This document shows positions 58,711-64,000 of a DNA stretch of 64,000 nt, piece by piece. Made by a program: the position numbers and the translations under genes. The stretch is from Astropecten irregularis (Eukaryota; Echinodermata; Asteroidea; Paxillosida; Astropectinidae): NCBI GenBank assembly GCA_963971285.1, contig OZ020255.1, positions 5,704,001 to 5,768,000 of the forward strand, written 5' to 3'. Numbering within the stretch: the stretch's first letter is position 1; each line of letters opens with the position of its first letter. The notes under the pieces were generated by a model. The model did no database searches, was not told the DNA's origin, and saw only the letters and a program-made list of their open reading frames with translations.

Positions 58711-60038
58711 TCTGGTGGGCCGTCGGTTGTTGCCCGACCCACTGGTGGGTCATCAGTTGTTGCCTGACCCACAGGTGGGTCATCAGTTGTTGCCTGACCC
58801 ACTGGTAGGTCGTCAGCTGTTGCCTGACCCACTGGTGGGTTGTCAGTTGTTGCCTGACCCACAGGTGGGTCATCAGTTGTTGCCTGACCCACTGGTAGGT
58901 CGTCAGCTGTTGCCTGACCCACTGGTGGGTTGTCAGTTGTTGCTTGACCCACTGGTAGGTCGTCAGCTGTTGCCTGACCCACTGGTGGGTCGTCAGTTGT
59001 TATTTGACCCACTGGTGGGTCGTCAGTTGTTGCCTGACCCACTGGTGGGTTGTCAGTTGTTGCTTGACCCACTGACTGGTGGGTCATCAGTTGTTGCCTG
59101 ACCCACTGGTGGGTCGTCAGCTGTTGCCTGACCCACTGGTGGGTCATCAGTTGTTACCTGACCCACTGGTGGGTCGTCAGTTGTTATTTGACCCACTGGT
59201 GGGTCGTCAGTTGTTGCCTGACCCACTGGTGGGTTGTCAGTTGTTGCTTGACCCACTGGTGGGTTGTCAGTTGTTGCTTGACCCACTGGTGGGTTGTCAG
59301 TTGTTGCTTGACCCACTGGTGGGTCATCAGTTGTTGCCTGACCCACTGGTGCGTCATCAGTTGTTACCTGACCCACTGGTGGGTCATCAGTTGTTACCTG
59401 ACCCACTGGTGGGTCATCAGTTGTTACCTGACCCACTGGTGGGTCATCAGTTGTTACCTGACCCACTGGTGGGTCATCAGTTGTTGCCTGACCCACTGGT
59501 GGGTCATCAGTTGTTACCTGACCCACTGGTGGGTCATCAGTTGTTGCCTGACCCACTGGTGGGTCATCAGCTGTTGCCTGACCCACTGGTGGGTCATCAG
59601 TTGTTACCTGACCCACTGGTGGGTCGTCAGTTGTTATTTGACCCACTGGTGGGTCGTCAGCTGTTGCCTGACCCACTGGTGGGTTTTCAGCTGTTACCTG
59701 ACCCACTGATTGGTCATCAGCTGTTACCTGACCCACTGGTGGGTCATCAGTTGTTACCTGACCCACTGGTGCGTCATCAGTTGTTGCCTGACCCACTGGT
59801 GGGTCTTCAGCTGTTGCCTGACCCACTTGTGGGTCGTGGGTTGTTACCTGACCCACTGGTGGGTCATAAGTTGTTACCTGACCCACTTGTGGGCTGTCAG
59901 TTGTTACCTGACCCACTGGTGGGTCATCAGCTATTACCTGACCAACTGGTGGGTCATCAGCTGTTGCCTGACCCACTGGTGGGTCGTCAGTTGTTACCTG
60001 ACCCACTGGTGCGTCGTCAGTTGTTGCTTGACCCACTG
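58711..60038. repeat. 30-bp minisatellite, about 44 units
   Basis: Unit GACCCACTGGTGGGTC plus TCAGTTGTTGCCT-type remainder, repeated in register with point variants (ATC/GTC/TTG, TTGTTA/TTGTTG/CTGTTG). Each unit holds the hairpin GACCCAC-TG-GTGGGTC. As 30 is a multiple of 3, several frames are open along the array on both strands: VGQATTDDPP on the minus, LVGHQLLPDP and THWWVISCCL on the plus. A 4-bp insertion near 59072 shifts all frames together. I do not treat any of these frames as a gene. Confidence 0.9.
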
Positions 60039-60059
60039 TTTTGAATTGTATATAATTCA

Positions 60060-62030
60060 AAACATTTGAGGGGGAAACAAATCAGAAAATTGCAGTGAAA
60101 AAATGTATCTCTGAGATTATTGTGCTATTTTATTGCCCTTTTCACCACTGCAGTTATATTTTGCAGCCTGTGTGCTGAAAAGACATGTATACAAATAATC
60201 ACAACTGAAAATCAAGGTTTCACGTAAAACAGGACAGATTAAGGTGGAGACAATAGCCTGATACTTTTGATATCTCGCACGATCAGTCTCGTTTCTGTTC
60301 ATCTTTTCACCGGACTGAAATCTGTACAGTTCACACCACAATGTTATTCCATTGTTCCTGGGCGACCATTATAAATAAACAGGGAAATGCGCCAGTAAAA
60401 AAATACAACCACCAAGGCTGGGATGACTTAAGCAAAAACACTTGTAAGTGATATTCTACGTGTATGATCTGTTGAGAGATTTGTGTTGGATAATGGCCAG
60501 TCTATTTCTTAATAATAATACTTATGGTGGATTTGTTTTCAGACGTGTATCAATGCTGACACCACAAAGTGACGTGCAAGTCAAAGCCTGTAAACAAATA
60601 AATTGAGGAACAGACGATTGAATCTGCTTAAAAGCAACTCATGTCATATCATACAACCTAAATAATGAGCTATTTCTTTTCTGCTCAAAAGTGAGATACA
60701 ATATACAGTGTAAGCCCTAGTTGATTGTACACTTGTATCAGTCAACATAATGTACATGTACCTGTAGTCATCGTTTATGGGCATTATTTGATGAGTTATT
60801 AAGCCTAACACATGTGTGACAGCTTGCGAAACTACATGTATAAATTTGTGCCAACGTTCGATTATACATGTGCTCTAAAAGTGTAGGATCGATGGGAAGT
60901 CCATGCATCCATGCAGTAATGACATTTGCATGCAATACATAATGCACTGTAAAACATTCAACTGTTCAAGATGCACGACATTGGGATAGACAACATGCGT
61001 TTTTACGTGATGATCAGCCATTCTCATGCACTTTAGGAATCTCACAGAGCTCCAATTCCAAATCTCCTTTGAGATTGATTGATTGATCTTAAAGTGTGAA
61101 TCGATCTTAATCGATCTTAATCTCGATTACTCGGCCAATGTGGAAAGTAGGTCACTAAAAACTACAGTACAGAATGAGGTTTCATAAGCACTGAATTGTA
61201 CAGTAAGCCGCGATGTGATTCTGTTCATGCAGATAGAGGTCGACTCACATGCATCATGTGTGAAAACCTACTCATCACTAGATTACTGTCGCACAGTCAA
61301 TGGTAGGGATATTGCACACTTGAGGACAGGTACAATTCAAAGTTAATAATGTGGCTTGCCCAGTTGATGACTGGGGTGGGTTTTGCGAGTTCACGACTCA
61401 GCGAACTACGGCCAATACCTTAAAATAGATCATGCATGCACTGAATCATGCAGGAGTGGAATTTTAACTCTGGAAAGGGCAAGGCCATCTCCCCGTAGTT
61501 AAAGGAACATATTTTAGGAGATCAGGGGATCTGTTTCAAAGGGGACACTGACACTAATCCAATGTCAATGGAATATAATAGGTTCTGCTGTCACCACAAG
61601 ACAGGATTACATGTATGTGACACTGTATCCCTTGTTAAAAATGATCTTTTATCATTTACATGTAATACTGCACCTCGAAACAGTGTTGTGTGAGTTCTTC
61701 TTATTATGAATACATGGTTTCTCACGTTACGTTTTTCACTTTCCAGATTCTTTTGGCTGTAATTTATTTTGTTGTACAAAATGAGTCAATGTTATCTCCA
61801 AAGATAGAGTATACCTAAGCCTACAGAAGAATGAAAGACAACAATATTAAGAGTAAATGTACATTCAAAATGATACCCAAGGCTCAGAACATTGGTTACT
61901 TACGTTACATTTTCACAACATGATGTGAGTAACCAATATTGTGTGCCTTTGTAATATAATTCTGAATGTACTCTTCAAATTGGTATCTTCATTCTTAGGT
62001 AGACTTTATGTACTGTATCTGTGTGCTATA
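60060..62030. other. Unannotated stretch
   Basis: No convincing gene. A hint of an inverted pair is at 61845-61990 (GGTTACTTACGTTACATTT against GAGTAACCAATATT). Words of the TTGATTGATCTTAA/ATCGATCTTAAT type repeat at 61075-61130. Confidence 0.4.
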
Positions 62031-62551
62031 CATCAGGCCTTCATTTTAATAAAAATGAGGAGAGCTGCAAATCGCTCTCCTTGAATCAACATGGAGAATT
62101 TAGGAGAGTGATTTGATCTCGCTAACAAAAAACAAGTTTGAGCTGCAAATCCAACTCCTTAAATCAATGTGGAGAATTTAGGAGACTGATTTGCTCTCAC
62201 TATTAACAAAAATCAAGTTTGAGCTGCAAATTCAACTCCTTAAATCAACATAGGGCCTACTCATACTAATAAAGAGAGCAGTTTGCTCTTGCTAAACCAA
62301 GTTTTTGCATGTGTCCGGTGTCAAAAAAGAGAGAATTTTACTTGTCCTGTTGAAAAATATTATCAAAAGATAATACTATTTTTGTATTTTCCATAAAGGG
62401 TAAATGTCAGCTGGAAAAATGTATGTGATGTTTTGAAAAAATGCAGCTCTCCTTAAATTGTTAAGGAGCTCCTTTTTTTTGCTCTCCTTGGAAAACATTA
62501 AGAGAGCGGAGGAGAGTGATCACTCTCACTCTCCTTAAAAATCAAGGCTTG
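62031..62551. mobile_element. Foldback, ATCAGGCCTTCATTTT ends
   Basis: ATCAGGCCTTCATTTTAAT against TTAAAAATCAAGGCTTGAT, with arms of GGAGAG(C/T) and CTCTCC words. Three internal repeats of GAGCTGCAAAT(C/T) about 80 bp apart lie in the left half. Ends resemble those of 29803-29970. Confidence 0.6.
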
Positions 62552-62631
62552 ATACATGTATACTCTACAGGCAAACACAGCACAGGATTGGCAAATGCCT
62601 TCTCATTAAAATGTTTGACTAGTGTTTGATC

Positions 62632-62754
62632 TAGTCTTAGTTCCAAGACCTTCATGACAGTACAAAAGTCTGACAGAATTCTCTCCATATTCGCCGCGCG
62701 GGGGCGCCCTATGGGCCGCGGGAAAGCAACAACGAAGGTCTTGGAACCAAGACT
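62632..62754. mobile_element. Short MITE, TCCAAGACCTTC family, copy 2
   Basis: GTCTTAGTTCCAAGACCTTC against GAAGGTCTTGGAACCAAGAC, with CCGCGCGGGGGCGCCCTATG in the core; inverse of 7730-7841. Confidence 0.65.
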
Positions 62755-63168
62755 ATGTTTGATCACATGGATGGTACGGTATTCATGTTGGTGTGTAGTG
62801 GTCACTGGTCTGGCCGCAGTTAAGAGACCTTGGATTAAATGGATGAGTACTGTGTCAGCTGTTATACTGCCACCTGTTGGTATATACGTCTAAGCTGACA
62901 GGAGGCCCTGACCCAGGGGCCATACAGGCAACGATCACAGGATGCAGGGTACCATTATACCAGTTTAAATGCTCCGGCACACAACCTGACAATGGCTGGA
63001 CATTCTATTCACCAAGTTCACATGCATCCGCAGGCTCTACATGCATTTCACTAATAGCTTTAGGATTCATCTTTTTGACGAGAATTCAAAATGTGTGTCA
63101 AAGTGAAGGATAATACATATTTTATGTACATATAATACATTTATCATGTTTATGAACATATGCATGTA

Positions 63169-63280
63169 GGGCCTGTTTGTTTAATGCACAGGATCCCAGA
63201 TCTGCGGATCCATGTCCTATGAAGGGTACGCTAAAATGGGATCCGGATCAGCAGGATTTGTGCGTTTAACAAAAAGGCCC
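63169..63280. mobile_element. MITE, GGGCCTGTTTGTTT family, copy 3
   Basis: GGGCCTGTTTGTTTAATGCA against TTTAACAAAAAGGCCC, with GGATCC/GGGATCC words in the arms. Confidence 0.65.
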
Positions 63281-63508
63281 ATATACCTCTGAGCACAAAA
63301 TCCTGTCCAAATGGGCTAATATGGCAGGTTCGCCCATATCGTTTGTTTTTTAACCACAGATCTTTAGACACATTAATATATCCTACATAACATTGTTTTG
63401 AACTGCCAAACTTGTAATACCAGTAAACTGGTACTGGTATTACATGCGCATTACATGTATGATACATGTAGACTTAGGCGTGTTGCCAACATTTGGAATT
63501 CCAGTCCA

Positions 63509-63660
63509 GGGGTCGATTTCACCAACCTCATCGTAACTTACTATCGATCGTAGCACTTATGATGCATTGCAGTCCTACTCACATATAGGATAGGCCCAAT
63601 ATGATTACCCTTCGTAACTTGAGTTACGATCAATCGTAGGGCTTCGTGAAATCGAACCCT
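63509..63660. mobile_element. Short foldback, GGGGTCGATTTCACCAACC ends
   Basis: GGGTCGATTTCACC against TTCGTGAAATCGAACCC, with inner CGTAACTTACTATCGATCGT and ACGATCAATCGTAGGGC. Same type as 49834-50100. The last 340 bp of the window show no recognised feature. Confidence 0.6.
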
Positions 63661-64000
63661 GACCTAACAAGTGATATCTTGACCTTAGTCTTCCAAGGTA
63701 CCATACCATGCATACAGGCCAACCGATCTCCATAATAACTGCACTGACCGTTCCGAGGCTGTAAAGGTATACAGTAATCCGAACAAAACTTTTTTGAAGG
63801 GCGCCCTCTTTTGATTAAAAAGAAAACTGCGGTGGTGTCAGTATATTATTTTGTACACAGCCAATAATTTTTTTATTGAAATCTGGGAAGCTGGGAAGCT
63901 AATCATGAGCAAAAGACCAGTGGGGAAATCCAGGAGATGTTGTCCATGCCGAATATTCTTCTAACTCCGTGTTTCTTTCAAAAATAAATCGAACACAACG

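Noticed and set aside
58711-60038. CRISPR-like array (palindromic repeats)
   Set aside because: There are no distinct unique spacers, the whole 30 bp repeats, no cas genes are present, and the setting is an animal genome.
58563-60060. Long minus-strand frames (VGQATTDDPP repeats) and matching plus-strand frames as a repetitive protein gene
   Set aside because: The 30-bp period keeps several frames on both strands open without selection. A 4-bp insertion near 59072 breaks all of them, and there is no signal peptide, splice context or conserved flank.

Overview
The window looks like intron-rich, repeat-rich DNA from an invertebrate deuterostome, most probably an echinoderm. The signs are split genes with GT-AG introns, many short foldback DNA elements, several tRNA-derived SINEs, and frequent CATGTACATGTA-type words. 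The genus is not visible from the sequence alone. There are no operons, ribosome binding sites, CRISPR arrays or phage features. I found no reverse transcriptase, LTR or transposase gene.

Two loci carry the recognisable coding content. The first, on the minus strand (31159 down to 11195), is a cluster of GT31 family genes for core 1 mucin-type O-glycosylation. Gene A (exons 16057-15748, 14705-14017, 11419-11195) is a complete three-exon core 1 beta-1,3-galactosyltransferase (C1GALT1-like) of 407 residues. Gene B (26427-26151, 23672-22990) is a second C1GALT1-like copy with an intact DDD motif, but I see no terminal exon of its own. Gene C (31159-30245) resembles Cosmc (C1GALT1C1), the chaperone of C1GALT1: its DDD is replaced by GHD and it carries the Cosmc-like TWTKHC. 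Each of the three main exons ends in a phase 0 splice donor. The only terminal exon I can find (11419-11195) starts in phase 0 and encodes the conserved CCSD block. The cluster could therefore be a nested locus with three alternative 5' parts and one common 3' exon, as in UGT1A. That is an inference, not a demonstrated fact.

The second locus, on the plus strand (36246-42696), is a seven-exon gene for a 364-residue leucine-rich repeat protein resembling LRRC46, an axoneme/sperm-flagellum protein in mammals. All splice phases join cleanly.

The rest (1-11194, most introns, 42697-64000) is dominated by miniature inverted-repeat elements (MITEs). At least a dozen families have clear terminal inverted repeats, and some have target duplications that indicate the transposase type: TTAA for the largest family and for two others, and 8 bp (hAT-like) for three. 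Three tRNA-derived SINE families are present, often nested with MITEs. Several minisatellites occur, the largest being about 44 units of a 30-bp repeat at 58711-60038. That array is open in several frames on both strands, but I do not think it is a protein gene.
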